Source: Trichoplax sp. H2 (taxonomy: Eukaryota > Placozoa > Uniplacotomia > Trichoplacea). From it: DNA of 64,000 nt. The DNA lies in assembly GCA_003344405.1 (NCBI GenBank), contig NOWV01000006.1:1149461-1213460 (forward strand), given 5' to 3'. Shown in pieces: positions 13,901 through 28,200 of the stretch. The position numbers were made by a program, and so were the translations under genes. The notes below the pieces were generated by a model. It did not search any database, was not told the origin of the DNA, and was given only the letters and a program-made list of their open reading frames with translations. The stretch's first letter is position 1. Each line of letters opens with the position of its first letter.

Positions 13901-16900
13901 ATAGTTCTAGAACAGATATTAAGGAAAAACCATTAAATAGATTCAGAATTTATCATTATAATGAATTATTTGCGAAAAAGTAAATGTTTGTAATAAATTT
14001 TTAGTGATTAATATACTAACGAATATAATGCATGATTCACTTACTTTTTGTGGCTAAAAAGGAAGAATATAACTCTCTTGTTAAGAGGGGTTCCGGTAAA
14101 TAACGAAAGAAATCTTTAAAAATGGAGATAACATCATGTGGTGTATGTTCGTTTTCGTCAAATTGTATCGGTTGACCATTATCAAGATCCGCGCATATCT
14201 AGGCACGTTAGCATCGCGAAATCAATCAATTGATCGTACATCAATAATTCATTTAGTATATACGGTAATTTTTCTATGATTAACTTAATAATCCGATATT
14301 AAGTTATGAAATTCTGTTGATCTTATACCTGCTTAATCTTTTTCTTGGATGATGCTATTCTAAATAAACCTTCTGCCCGCAACCCTGATATCAAGAATGC
14401 ATAGAAAGGAAATATTGAATTTTTGAGTAAATGATAAGATTCCTGGTTTACTGCTGTATTTGTATCCAATAATTACGGTGTTGTATTAGTATCAGTTTGA
14501 TTATTAGTATAAACTTTAATACCTCAATATAGGGTAAAATCATCTAACGTTCCTAGTAACATATAACTATTAAATATGAAATGCTGTATAAAAATTACTT
14601 ATTACATTATCGTCTATTCTTAAATGAAAGTACAGTGCATGAGTTGAGCGAGTATAAAATAACTGATTTTATATTTTGAACTAACTTGCTGTCGTTGCTA
14701 TATCATTCATTAATACGTTTTGATCACTGAACTGGATATCGATAATCCTTCTACATTTAGGGTACAATAGTTTTAAACTAAAGATTAAATTTATCTGTTT
14801 ACTGACCATTTTTTTCTATAAATTCGATCGATTTGGTAACGATCAATGGTATTTTAGGTTGTTGGACAACATATTCATCAGGATCTCGATGGTTGTTATT
14901 TTGTCGACGTTTATTTTCGTCAGAAGAGGGCAAGGTTAATGCTTCAACCAAGATCGAATTTCGTCTTTCCATAATTGGTGAAGTCAGTATATTTTGTTTA
15001 CGGCGACCTTGGTTTAATCTAGGCATTTTACAGTCTTTGTTAACTTCTAGTGCAGCAATTAGTGATCGACGAAATGCTTTTGGACTTCCGAGTGATGCGC
15101 TAGCAAAAATCTGATTGATATCTTCAGCGTCTACGTCACCTTTAGTATTTGCTGATTTTTGAGCTAACTTTAATTGATTAATCTCATCTTGTCTAGATTT
15201 TTCATCATTAGCAATTACTTTAGATAACGGAATAGTAAAAATTTTGGTCGATGTCTTGGAATCTATGAAATTTTAAGACACGTGTAATACAGCAAATGTT
15301 GTTAATAAATTCAATCGTTATTAAAGCTAAATGTCATTATTTGCCTACAATTTTAATTTCCGTAAAATTAATAAGTAGCAGCTATTTTCTTCCATTTTAA
15401 TCATTTTCATGTGTTCGATAAATTTTTTGAATTAGCTTATATATTCATAATTAGCATTATGATGCACTTTGATATCAAAGTTTAAAGTTTATTTATCTTA
15501 AATTAGACTGAGGCAGACTATATTATCGTCATAATCACAATACGTGCTAGTATTTGTATACTAGAGCGTAATTTTGTTATTAACCTTTATCATTGCTAGA
15601 ATTATTTCTTTTCTTCTTGGAAATTCTTTTCTTAAAAGAGCGCTTATGAGATGCTTCTGAAGCGTAATTCAAAATGTAAAATTTTTAAATTCTATAAATA
15701 TTGGTGTAGTAATATCATTTTATAATTAGAGTTATCTGATTATAATTATTGGCACGTTTGTGTTGAGCATGATGGCTCTAATGGACTAACCTTTAGGCAT
15801 TACAACATCGGTGATACCATAATCGTTTTTTAATATCTTGATCGCAGCATCTCTCAACCCTACATTTTCAGCTTTACATAATTCAAGCATTTGGATTGTT
15901 TTCTTATTGGCAATATATTTAGTTAGCAAAGATTGCCACTGCAGTGTTTCCTTTAATTCAAGATTAAAAAGATGAAAAATAAGTTCGATCAGTAACTATA
16001 CAAATCATACCATTACTATGGATGAGCTATATTATAATGATCATATACGTATATTAAAGATATTCTTCACTGGAATTAAAGAATCTACAATATTTGTACC
16101 ATCTGCAAGTATCATGTTGATAAAGATAGTATTGGTGTTGGATGCTAACAAAATCTAATTCTATTGTGATACTGCAAGTTTATCCATAAGTAGGTAATAG
16201 GCTCGTGCTTAGAGCAGAAACGGTAGTAAAGAATCATTCTTGAGATAATGATGAATAACTTATAGTTATTATTAGGAAATGAAAGACAGATAGAATAATA
16301 TGTGAGATTGAGTAGAATCGCTTGTACTACACTTATGAATTACTATAGAGGATATGTTATATTTAATTAGTAATAATTAACTTCAATAAGTCTAAGTCTC
16401 TACTGTGTTCGAACGTTTATCAGTTTGAGTGATCGCAATATTGGATAGAACATTTGCTATAATTTTAATATGGAAAAATTTATGTCCTTATATCTAAAAG
16501 ATATCGATTCAGTTCAATTAAAATCATTCTTTGTAAGACCATGTATAGCTTATCTAACATAAATGCTAATTCTTAGGGCTGTCGATAACAGAATCATTAG
16601 AGTTAATTGCTAACATCTTCAGTCAAGTACCAAATGTAAAATTGTAATACTTTAATCATTTCCAAAGTATTTCTAACAGAAGAACTACATAATGATGTAA
16701 AAATTACCAGTTTAATTTGATTATGCCAGTTAAGCATCAATCGTCGAATCGATAACGTCTTTCTGTAACCCATTATACAGGATAGTCAAGGTATATTAAT
16801 GAGTAGTACAGTAAAATCTATACTTGTAAGTAGTGAATCAGCACAGTATTAGTGATGATATAGTAACGTTGGAGTTAAAAGAGAAGGTTGACGTTTAAAT

Positions 16901-19900
16901 TACTGGAACAAATATTTTATTAATATGTTATCATGATAGCAGGTCCTTTTGGATGAAAGTACTGATTTCCATTACTATTGTAGTAATTATATAAGAACCT
17001 AAAAGATTTCAGTCTCTCTAAACAATTTATTCAATCTAATTCTGTTAACTTTAAGGTAGTATCAATGATTTTAATGTTGTATTAAGTGACATTTAGGATT
17101 GATAGTTAATTGTTTTATAGTCATGTTAACAAATTATCTAATAGCGATGACAAAAACATGTTGACGTTTATCGACTAGTCGATATGGCAGACATACAGAC
17201 TTCAATTTATCAGCTTGTATAATAACATTGCGTATTATTATGTCACCCTTTTCATTATCCGATATTTTTAAGGTTAAAAATAATGTATTTTTGTCTAGAG
17301 TGATTGTTTTCTTATAGACTAACAAGGGAACAAATAGAATAGGTCAATGACTACAATGGATGATTAATGTAAGAATTAAAAGTTTAAGCAGGCAATCTAT
17401 AATAGCGTGCATAACTCTGACATGATTGCTACAAGTAACACTTTATATGTTTTGAAGACGTACAGTTTTAAGCTTTTGTTAAAGATTGGATAGTTGAAGA
17501 AATAATTTTTTCGAGCATAGTTAAAAATGTAATATTGATGATATGCATATATGGAATGTGATGATAAATGAGAAATTAGTTACATGTAACAGTCGATAAG
17601 CAGTATTACATTAGATAGATTCTTGACTGAATCGATAAATAAATTGATAAGATGATGGATGATTGCTATTTTTACGTCGATTTTTTCATTCTGTATTGAC
17701 GACAGTAATACTGCATTCAAAATTGACGGGATTTCAACTTAGATCATCATTTGTCATGGTATAATTATGAAATGTAAAGGTCGACAATTCACAAAGTGGA
17801 ATTTGTAGACATGGTTTACGTTGGCTATTACTCATCTTTACAATTAAAGAATAATAACATTCTTGTCATAACCCCAGGGGATATATACATAGACATGATA
17901 ATACAATCTACGTTAAGATCGCCATTGACTAGAGCTAAATGTAAGGGATATTTACTGCAAATCTTAATAAAAAATGGAATTAAATGATTATCATCTATAC
18001 GTAAGCTGTCTAGTATGCAGAAAATAACAGGAAATTTCATGATTATAGAACGTAAAAGGGCATTAATAATTCAATCAATTTAAATGAAATATTAAAACAT
18101 AATTTGGGTGACAGATATATGAGAAATGGATTTGATCGTCAACTTCTTTTAAATCTAAGTATGATTTCTTTATGGCAATATCAAAATTAAATCTTACAGA
18201 TTGGAATTAAGCTCTCATAATCCGCAAAGTAATATATCTCAAGTAAATACAATGATAAATATTTTTACTTAAAGTCGCAATCTGCGATCTTCTGATTCAT
18301 ATATCGACACCGGCATATAATAAGCTCCATATTTGTCGGGAAGTTACAATATACACTAGCAATTTTCACGTTAAATCATAATTTATGAGATTTGTTATGT
18401 ACGATCAGGATCTACTTGATTAATATCGCACATAACTCGAATAAAAAAAGCGCCATAAATTCAGTACGTTTAAGTTGATGACGACACACAAAACTTTACA
18501 GATGGTTCCCCTTTTAAGGACGAAGATCAAGGTTTACGATATTGATAGCTTTCAAACTACAGTAATTGTTTATAATGACATTTTCATACATTTCAAGCCG
18601 TAAAACTGACAATTTATATATAGAATTCGTTTGTCGTATCTGTCTGGCTATAACACAAGCTAATTTGACTGACTCAATGAAATCGAGAACTATTTCAGTT
18701 TAAATTTATTATTAAAATTTTCGGTCAGGTCGTATTATAGGTTTCGACGAGGCAAAGAATTGATGAGTCTCATGGGGCTGTTTTATCCGATAATGCTAAA
18801 GTCTATCTTGGTTGGTTTGAGCCTCTCTTGTGGAATTTTTGTAAACAACAAATTACAATACGGACAACGCCGAAGGATGCCGTTCTTATTGTAGTAAGAA
18901 AAGAAGAAGTAAACAATAATGTTTAACTTGAAGGATTATAATCTCCTAATGTGCACTACGATCATCAAAAAATGACGGTACTTTTCTATGCAATATACTA
19001 TACAATATGTTACTGACGAATTAATGTACATGTGTAGAAAGATAAACAAAAGATGAATACGGCAATGAAAAGTCGAACTTATTAATACCACTTTGGCGGA
19101 CGATAAAACAGTGTCTATCAAAAATAGCTGACATAGTAAAATAATAATTATGGACTGAATTAACGATAGCGAGCATTTTATCTTAACTAATACTATATTT
19201 ACTGTCATCAATGAGCGCTAAATGCTACTCTAATAATCTTCTATTGCGCATAAAATGGCATAAAGTCTCTTAATGATTAGTAGATAAGATCGGACGGTAT
19301 CTGATATGATTATCCGTAACTGTGAAAAAAACCGAGCAAGGGTGAAAAAGCACCTATTTCAGTAAAATTTTACTTGTAGAATGATAACGCTGGACTATAT
19401 GACAAGAATTTTTAAATGCACTGTACTCAAATAGCATTATTACGATTCCTATTATGAATGGAAATAAAATGTAAAAGTGTGAATTGATTCTAAAGTTATG
19501 TCTTTGAGAAGGCTTATTTTAAATTTAACTGTTTTTCTCTAACAAATGATCAATGCTTCGTTTTGTTCTCTCTTCAAGATTTATCTCCAACATCTGATAC
19601 AACGAAGGCCATAGTTCTGTGAAACTTCACATTCTAACATTCATTATTTTACTCAAATCTAGTTATGGATATTTAATAGACGTGATACGACTAGCTAAAC
19701 AAACTTAGCAATTACTGAACGAGTTCGATTAGTCGCCTAGTACCGTATTTACTGTTAGAATTATTCTATTATTTGCAACACCCTTTGCTTGATTATAATG
19801 TTTTAGAAGCGATAATTATAGTAAAACGTTAGAATGGGATATTACTATTCATCACGATAGTGGCTAGTATTAGAAAGTTATGAATCTTATTTGATTTTGA

Positions 19901-22239
19901 TAAACATCTGTCATATTAAAATACTACAAAACACTTACAATAGTACGCATCATTCCGCGATATAAGCTAAGAACTTGATGAATTATATGAAACCCAAGTC
20001 TTATCACCTATTCGCGGTTGTCTGGACGCTCATAACTGTTTAAGTCATATAAGAAACTACCTTGGTCTATTGCTAATCTAAGATTAAAACTGAGAATGTT
20101 TATATTTTAACGATTTATTTAAATTTTAATTCGTAATATCCGAATATTTTAATGTAGTCGATTGCAAAATAATTAATCATTCGCATGGTAACGGAACTGC
20201 GTGAAATTTATATATCACATTTCACCGTAGGTTTACTCCTATCGGGATAATTTCAGTCGGGTGTATGAAATAAATGCAATCAACGTAGATAAAAAAAGAT
20301 AAACCAGGAAACATGATATCATGCTAATTTAGTAGAGATATTGAACTTATATCATTATAATTTATTGTCCTAACGCGATATAATTCTAAATTACTTGATT
20401 AAGCCATGAAAAATTATAGTTACTAGCAGTCCATGAAGGTGTTTCAGTCTTACTTATGATATACTGCATTACTCGTTCATTATCAGAGTTATGTACTCAA
20501 TGATAACGGCATCTATTTGGCTTGTTTGTTTATGATCCGCAAAATATATGTATAACCTGCATTTATATACTGTTTGACATATGTAATGGACACTGAGTAA
20601 TGTATGTCATTTAACATTTTTTTAACGATGCCTGAGAATGATTTATGATTTTGGTTCCAATATGCTTGGACTGCTAGTTTGAAAGTTGATGTGTATCTGT
20701 TTATCATTTCATGGATGTTTTACGAGCACGATAGCGTGGTCGTATACATGTGCCTACAGTCATATGATTAATTCAGAGTTTTTTTATGGCGGCCAAGATC
20801 GTAGTTCATTCATAGATATAAAAATGGGGAGGGGAGGGAATGCTAAACTACGGCAATTATTAGAACTGTTCTTGATTGTAGCGGCTAATAGCTTTCAATG
20901 CTACATTTATTTGATCGAATCTTTTACTATATCAATAGAATATTTTAGCTTTACGATTACTTTATAACAAATTTCTTCAAGCTACCGATATCAATTTATT
21001 AGTACGCGTACATAAAAACTTCCCGCGTACTATCACGTATTGCAGTATACTTCAAAGGTCTTCCGGACTTGAATAGTGGTGGACAAGAAAGTATTTAAAT
21101 ACTTTTTAGCAAGATATTTAAACTGATCGAGTAAGGCAAACTGCAGGATTCCGATGCTTTCAATTTACATTCAGACTACTATTTTGGTTCGTAACTTAAT
21201 GATGGTAAGATATCGAAACTCATACTGAAAAGAAGAGCTATTAAACATGGCGAAGCAAATATTTTAACTGAGGATAAAGCATGGTAAATAGAAATTGCCC
21301 TTTATAATATAGATTTGTGTAAAATAACAAAGTGACTAGTAGAATAATTAAAATGAAATTAAAAATCTTATCTACATCATGCTATAAATTGTCTTTGTAG
21401 CGTTTAAAAGGTGTCAATAAACCAAAAATCACGATTAATGACACCTTTAAATTAAAGTATCCACTGATCAATAACATCCACCAATTATGAACGCTACCGT
21501 ATTCCTCGATTTACTATGATAAATCCTGTTCTTTCACTATGGCTTACATAATGTAAGTATTACATCGTAGTACATTCAAGAATGAGTAAAATAATGCCGT
21601 GTCGTCAACGGTAGGTATCATATAGAGATAGATTTATTCTGAATATGCCTGATTAAAGGAGATTACGCGTTGATCAAATAGAAATATGTTACTAACCTCG
21701 TGGTTCTTACTACTACCACTGCGATTCTTGCTTCGTTTGAATTTACTGCTTTTAACCTTTTCTTCCAATGAACTTTGTCCAGCAGACTGTGTACGCTTGA
21801 TATCATTGCCATCTACTACAATATTGAACTGATCTCGATCTTGTTCATTCAAAGTCTCTAAGTCATCTTTACTGTGAGAATTGTTGCTGAAAAGGCCGGT
21901 TAATTTAGGTAATTTTTTACTATTCTTTTTGACGATGTTACTGCCATTTTGCGCTGTTGGTGTTACTGCGGCTGCTGATATTGGCTCGTCATCACCATTT
22001 TCCAACTTATTACTTTGCAAATGGTGATATTGAGAAAGTGAAGGACTACTGTTGTTGCTACTATGACCATAAATCCCTATATTGAGATTAGCCTGCTTAC
22101 TGGCATTATTATCATCATGGTCTGAGGATTCCTGCTGCGAACAATATGGGGATCGATCGTTGCGACTAATATGGGCATTGGTAGCCATTCGAAAAGAATT
22201 TTCAAACGTTGGAGTTATTGGATTGGTATTCACACTCAT
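10933..22239 (-). CDS. ARHGAP6: ARHGAP6-like Rho GTPase-activating protein, 1337 aa
   Basis: The protein stimulates GTP hydrolysis by Rho-family GTPases at the actin cytoskeleton. Exons in transcript order: 22239-21697, 15950-15791, 15656-15585, 15262-14807, 14384-14329, 14198-14045, 13906-13758, 13631-13566, 13470-13357, 13222-13094, 13047-10933. All phases agree (4014 nt). A conserved element before the GAP domain reads FTIPLSKVIANDE, close to ARHGAP6 FGMPLSQVIAND. The GAP domain covers about residues 395 to 570, with the arginine finger R419 in GLRAEGLFR. NKMDISNLAKVMGPNILHK and the block after it (SFLALLEREPAAAVQLLNKK) match the ARHGAP6/36 family and its C-terminal helical extension. The last exon encodes a 704-residue tail rich in Asn, Ser and Gln. 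The start is the first ATG of the 5' exon; a further upstream non-coding exon is possible. The donor at 14807 (GTCAGT) is weak. Confidence 0.93.
11780..12440 (-). repeat. Degenerate amino-acid repeats and poly-Asn tract in ARHGAP6-like tail
   Basis: At least five imperfect copies of a unit close to IMPTFxxQDGLRQQTxRxPNQ occur in the last exon. Examples are IMPTFRHQDGLHQQTNR, FHNQDSVRQQTIRTPTQD, IMPTFQHHHDGLRQQTIR and IIPTFHQQDGLRQHKTKVPNQ. An Asn/Ser-rich stretch (about 11850-12010) separates the last two. The pattern suggests in-frame duplication of about 40 to 60 codon blocks. It is probably an intrinsically disordered region. Confidence 0.85.
15951..21696 (-). other. Large intron 1 of ARHGAP6-like gene (about 5.7 kb)
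   Basis: The other introns in this gene are short (46 bp to about 530 bp). This one separates the basic N-terminal exon from the rest. I found no convincing coding exon inside; ORFs such as 20686-20967 have no recognisable composition or motif. A long 5' intron often holds enhancers, but no specific element is visible here. Confidence 0.65.
21407..21448. repeat. Inverted repeat (hairpin), 14-bp arms with one mismatch
   Basis: Left arm AAAGGTGTCAATAA (21407-21420) pairs with right arm TTAATGACACCTTT (21435-21448) around a 14-nt loop. It lies about 250 bp inside large intron 1, downstream of the first coding exon. It may be a remnant of a small inverted-repeat element or an RNA stem. Confidence 0.6.
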
Positions 22240-25200
22240 ACTACTGGAAACTATATTAAAAATCTATTTCTTTCCAATCAGGCTCTTACTCCTCAATATC
22301 GAGTACAGTAATTTCAAATGTTAGCTCATCAGCTCAGATCGTAGATGAAAATATTCGCAGGAATTCTAATTGTGTTGTTTTTATACTAATCAAAAAGTTG
22401 TTTTCTATGACCACAAGTCAACTAAAAAGAGAGGAAAATTTTAAAAACACAATTAAGCATACTAACTTCCTATTCCTTATCATTGTCATAAATTAAAATG
22501 TTAAAATGATTATAAACAGCTCAATAAAATCATCATGTGTTCTGCCATTTTTGTCCTATTCGCATACCTATAATATTTCTCGGTTTCCAAGGATCTTAAG
22601 CAATAAAGAGCCAAAACATAAATACACTGGTATTCTTACGCTACAAGGAAGCTAAAAATTAACAAAGAAATGGAAAATATCTGTCATTTTGTCGATGTTT
22701 TAGTAATTAATAAAAATATCCTCTGTTAAGTTATAAATACAAGTTTAATATCTATTTTTAAATAGAGTGAAAAAGCTTACTGTACATGGATGGAAAGTAA
22801 TAACTAAAAACTGGTCTATCCCACCAATGTGAAATTTACAATAGCGTAGACTGACTATTGTATAAGGCTGTAATTAACGCCTTACTCATTCTGCTACCGT
22901 ACAGTAGAATCACTTTGCTTCGTCAACAGTGGCGACTTACTACATTTTTTATTCTTTAATTGCCTGAATGATTTCTATCAAGATCATAAAACAATAAAAT
23001 AATATTAACCAAAACAAGACTTGAAAACGATCGACAACATGTTTACGCTAGCTTGTGATAATAGTTTAAGACAAAGTTTGCTTTTTACAAGTTACTTTCT
23101 AATAGATTTAGTAGATTAAGATATTGCTGGTGATAAAATTCAGGAATATGAGAGTCTGAAGCTTTAACTTATGAGGGTATATCTGATCTTATTTCGATAA
23201 TACGTTAAAGGAGAACTTAATGGAAATAGTAAAGCGTAAATTTAAGAGAAGAAATAGTGATTATCGAATTGGCTTAGTTAGTCTACTATAATAATAAAGT
23301 AAAGAAAGGATTTCTCGGTGTGAAACAGCATATGCTTTCCAATGGTAATTAATTTAAATAAATCATAGATAACTGATATATTATTATAGCGTTGAGAGGA
23401 ATACGGTCAAAATTGATAGAAATAATACTTGGTAACAAGGAAGTGCTGCTAAAGGTCACAAGTTAGCAATGACAACAAATGTGAGCTAGAGTAATTAATT
23501 AATATCTGTCAGTTTAGATTTGATAAAGGCAGATAGAATCATAATAGCTTATAGTTTAGTAACGTATCACGAATACGCGTTATCTTCGTAGTAGATCAAA
23601 TTCAGATATTTTTTGCTTTACTGCAGTTAAATGAGAATAATAAATAGTAGATAGCAGCAACTGTATTTCTTTAACAAGACTTACAGTTAATCAATCAATT
23701 TATCTAGATTAAATAAAAATTGATAATAATCATATTAAGCTCTAAAGAAATAATTTGGATAGAGCAAGATTAAAAAAATTACGAACAGATTATATATAAT
23801 CTGCAGCCCTGACAAGATCAGCCAGTGTAAGAAAAAGAAATTAAATTTCCTTGTTATTGTACATATATAATAAGAAAACGGGTCTAAGAAAGTAACATCT
23901 TAGAATTTAATAATAACAAGCATCAAACTATTCCAGTTTGTCTATATTTCTAATATGCAGCCGTTCTATATTATGATTGTGAATTAGTGATGTAGAAATT
24001 TAACACGTTAATGTATGTATAATTAAAGCTGTATACAAATTAAATTGTATAAATGGCAAAAATTAAAAAAAAACACATCATCATATGATTAATATGTAAC
24101 GGATAAATGGATTAATACTGATTTTTTGGAAATATTTTACTTAAAATAGGGTTTTTATTACAGAAAGACGTACAATCTAACTTCATTCATCAAAACTTAA
24201 AAGAGAAAGAGTGTAGAAAGGTAGTTACCGTGTGCAAGGATGGATGAAAATTCAAGTTTGTAATAATAATAAAGAGCGCGTTTTACTCGGTGATATTTGT
24301 GTCAATTGCTAGAGTTATTTTGCTTACCGTTGAGTTATATAGTAGTTAATCGTAACAGTATAGATCATTAAGTCAATCAGGATATGTTTGTTTGTAGTAT
24401 AGATCCAATAAGGAAATTTGAGGAGAGACAAATGGAACAAAACCGATCGCTTAGAAATAGCTCAGCCTTGAACGCCATTCTATTGGACTTATTTTTGTAT
24501 TTATCAATTGGTTATTATCCTATTGGTTGAAAGCTTCTGTAAATAATATGGATGGAATAATTTTGGTCCTCCTTATTGATTTGTAATTAAATAACATGCA
24601 TAACAATACAATAGATACAACCGAGGGTTTGCTTAATTACTGATGGAGTTATCAATCATATTTGTAAGGCAATATAATTCAATTTCGGCTTTACTAAGGC
24701 TCTCATCACTTGTTATACTTCTTTGCCTATTATGATTGAAGTAGAATAGACAGATGGAGATCACAAATTGAGATCAACGTGTGGTAAAATTTGTTGAATA
24801 AAGTTCTGAATACCAACACATTAATATGTCTGCCAAATAATTGAATAGCGTACTACCTCTTCGTTCTCCGTCGCCTTATTATTTGTTATGAATACGTGTC
24901 ATTGGTTAAGTTCCTATTACGTAGTATGCAGAATTAGATATTATACTTTAATAGTCTAATAGTTTAAAACAGACCTGTAACCAAAATAATGATCGTTGCG
25001 TGTCATTCTATTACGTTTATATTTTTAAATAAAATTTTAAAGACTCGAAGAGATATTTGCGATGAACTGAGATTTCTTTCAGTATATGCGATTATTCTAC
25101 AATATTTAAAAATCAAAATTCCTTCAATCCATTAAAAACAAAGTCGCTAATGATTTATATTAAAGGTGACCACTTATTCGAAATCTTCTTTACGTAACCT

Positions 25201-28200
25201 TCTATTAGTTAGTACTCTAACTGATCATAGTACAGTAAATTTTATTTATACCATTCATTAGTAAGCTATTGTCAAAATTTTTAGATTGTAGTGTAATAGG
25301 GAGGGGGTAAGTTAAAAGAAAAGCTCTTTTGATCAAGGCAGACTTAATTAATTTAAACAAACGACACTGATTTTACTGATATTACGTGAGCTAATATTTT
25401 GTTGTAAAAGCATAGCTTTAGAAGAATTCTTGATGTGATTCTTAAATTTGAAAAATATTCTTCTGTAACTGGTAAATCAATAATTTGTTTATAGGGATAT
25501 TGCTTCTTGTAATTTCATTCCTGCCTTTAGTTAGATCAGTATGAGAAAGTAGACTTATATTTGTGAGTAACTTAAATCAAATTAAAATATAATAATTATA
25601 ATGTGATATAAATAGTATAAATCAATAAATTTACGTTAAAAACCGTAGGACACCAACAAATGCTAGGGCTGTAGAATTTGGTTAACATTACAGCCACTAA
25701 ATTATTCTTCGATCGCTGTTATGAGTCATTAGTTTGGTAATTAACTTTTTTATCGTATGGTCACTTTTCTCATAGAATTATTACTGCATAACTGGGTGTT
25801 TTGGATGTAATTAGAAGCGTTAGAGTAGTTCCTATCAGTGTAATGCTCTTGTTGAATTAATGATTAGGTCGAGAGAAAATCACTCTTCTTACGCCTTTAG
25901 TAATTTCCATAATTGCTGACGCATTATTTTACTTTTTCAATCTTCAATTAAATCGGCTTAACTATAGAATTGATTAAGGTAGAGATGACATTTCTTGTCG
26001 ATAATGATTTGATCGTATCATATACCATACATACATGAGTATATTGACATTGCTGATACGATGCTGTATTACAGTTCTGCTTTTAATAAGCTTTAACACC
26101 TTCATTTTGAGAGCCTTTGGGTTACTGCAATTCTATATTTAACCATTTTAAATTAATGAACAGAATATACTTGATAAAATTGTTACAGTATACGAGTACT
26201 GCTATTGCAAAATAAAAATATCAATTTATGCTATCAGATATCACGTAAAGAGAGTTTAGAATCGTTGCACATGGAAATAAATCGAAATACTGCTACATGC
26301 TACAGTAAAGAAAGACAGTTATAAATGAGAAGATTTTCATGGTGTTGCATAGATGATATCATTGACGATTACAAAACTATTTGTAGATGTTCGTTGTTAA
26401 AGCAACAAATAACCAAATTTTACTAAGTTATACAGGAGTAAAGACACTTAGAAAATTTTAATAAAGTTTGTTCAGTAAATTCGGAATTCGCTACTCTATG
26501 ACAAGAACTAGCATACAGCTATACCCGGAGCTAATGGCGTCTTCGCATAGTTACACGTAATATTTCATTTCATTACTAGTGATACTGATTTGGATTAGGA
26601 AAGCATCAGGTCTTAGAAAAAAAGTAACAAAATATGTGTTAGCAACTAGATGTTTATATGCAGCAAAAAATTGGGTGGTAGCATTTAAATGCTGATCTAA
26701 AAGGCAAACGTACGAATACATTCCATTGATGAGTAAGCTAAAATTTCACAGGCTCACTGCAATGTTTAATCTACAGTATAAGAGTGTATGACTCAAATCA
26801 TTACTAATACATGTTCATCTATGCGATATATTATAATTATCGGCAATATTATAAAGACACAGTACGCGGTCGGAAGCATAGTGACGTTTACAGGATAAAG
26901 AGTTATTGTTTTTAGGTTAGTGAACTAAATCTTGTTGTGCAACAGCAGTCTACTAAGCAACTCCCTTGTAAGATAACCTGTAATCGCCTGCATTGCAAAT
27001 TCTTTCGTGGATGTTTAAGCTACTACCATGAAAGACTTAAATATTATTAGGCTGCAGTTTTATGTATTATCGTACTACTATCGTTTCTTCCTTTAAATTC
27101 ATACTGATATTCAAGCTTTTAAACTAGTAGTTTGAGAATCTAGGTTACTACGCTGCAATTAATTGATTATCCTTTCATCATAGCCGATGAATTTATTTGA
27201 CCTTTGGCACAGTATTTCAATTCTTATGATTCTAATATAGATACTTAGTGGTAAGCGAGAGAACGAAAAATTAAGATACCAACTTTTATAAGGTTAAAGA
27301 TGTAGGTGCCATATATGCTGGCATATCACCGATGACTGATAAAATTGTCATCTACTTCTATTACTGCCTCAATTCACTTACTAGATATCGAAAAAAACTG
27401 CAAGTATTTGATTTATATGCAGTAATTAATCTATCAGATTCTGAAATATTGACTTTTCTAAAATACTCTAGCGGAGATTTCTTTGACATATGATCTTAAT
27501 CTCTTTGATATTATAAAATATTAATTATAAATCAAATTAACATTATCGATCATTGAGGATGAAACTTTGTAAAGTTGTTTTAGTGAAGTGGCTGTATACT
27601 TCAATGCAAAAGTTTCCACAGCTGCGTGAGAAATTTTTAATTAATGACTCATCAAGGCATTTATTGGTAAAGTTAGTTATTCTCCTCATGTTATTATAAC
27701 TAATTACAACGATTCATTAGCAAACTTATAATGGCCATTTATTTATTAGGTCAATAATATAATTTAAGCCATCGATACATTCAGTATCTTTTGCTGTGTT
27801 ATCTGTGAAATGGCGCATCAATTAATTGTTCACGGTTTATTCTTGTTAGGAGAGTAAATTAATTTATGTTAATTGCGTTGATGATTAGGAATGTACACAT
27901 AACAACTTGTCGATCACATGATTATTTACATCACGTTCAGTAACGTTGTAAAGATACTGCGATAAGATATTGTCTACCATTGTTACGAGGTCGATTAATA
28001 TTGAACATGTTGAAATGTTTCAGATTCTCTATCATATATCTCTATGAGGCCATTATGCAGGCAATTATCTTAAATTAGAAGCAAAATATGAATTCAAAAT
28101 AGATGATGTTATTGGATACGATTAGCTATTGAAGCTATAGAATAACTATCGAAATGTGTCATCAATCTGCAAGTGCTCGCATGCATTCTACTGTAGTATT

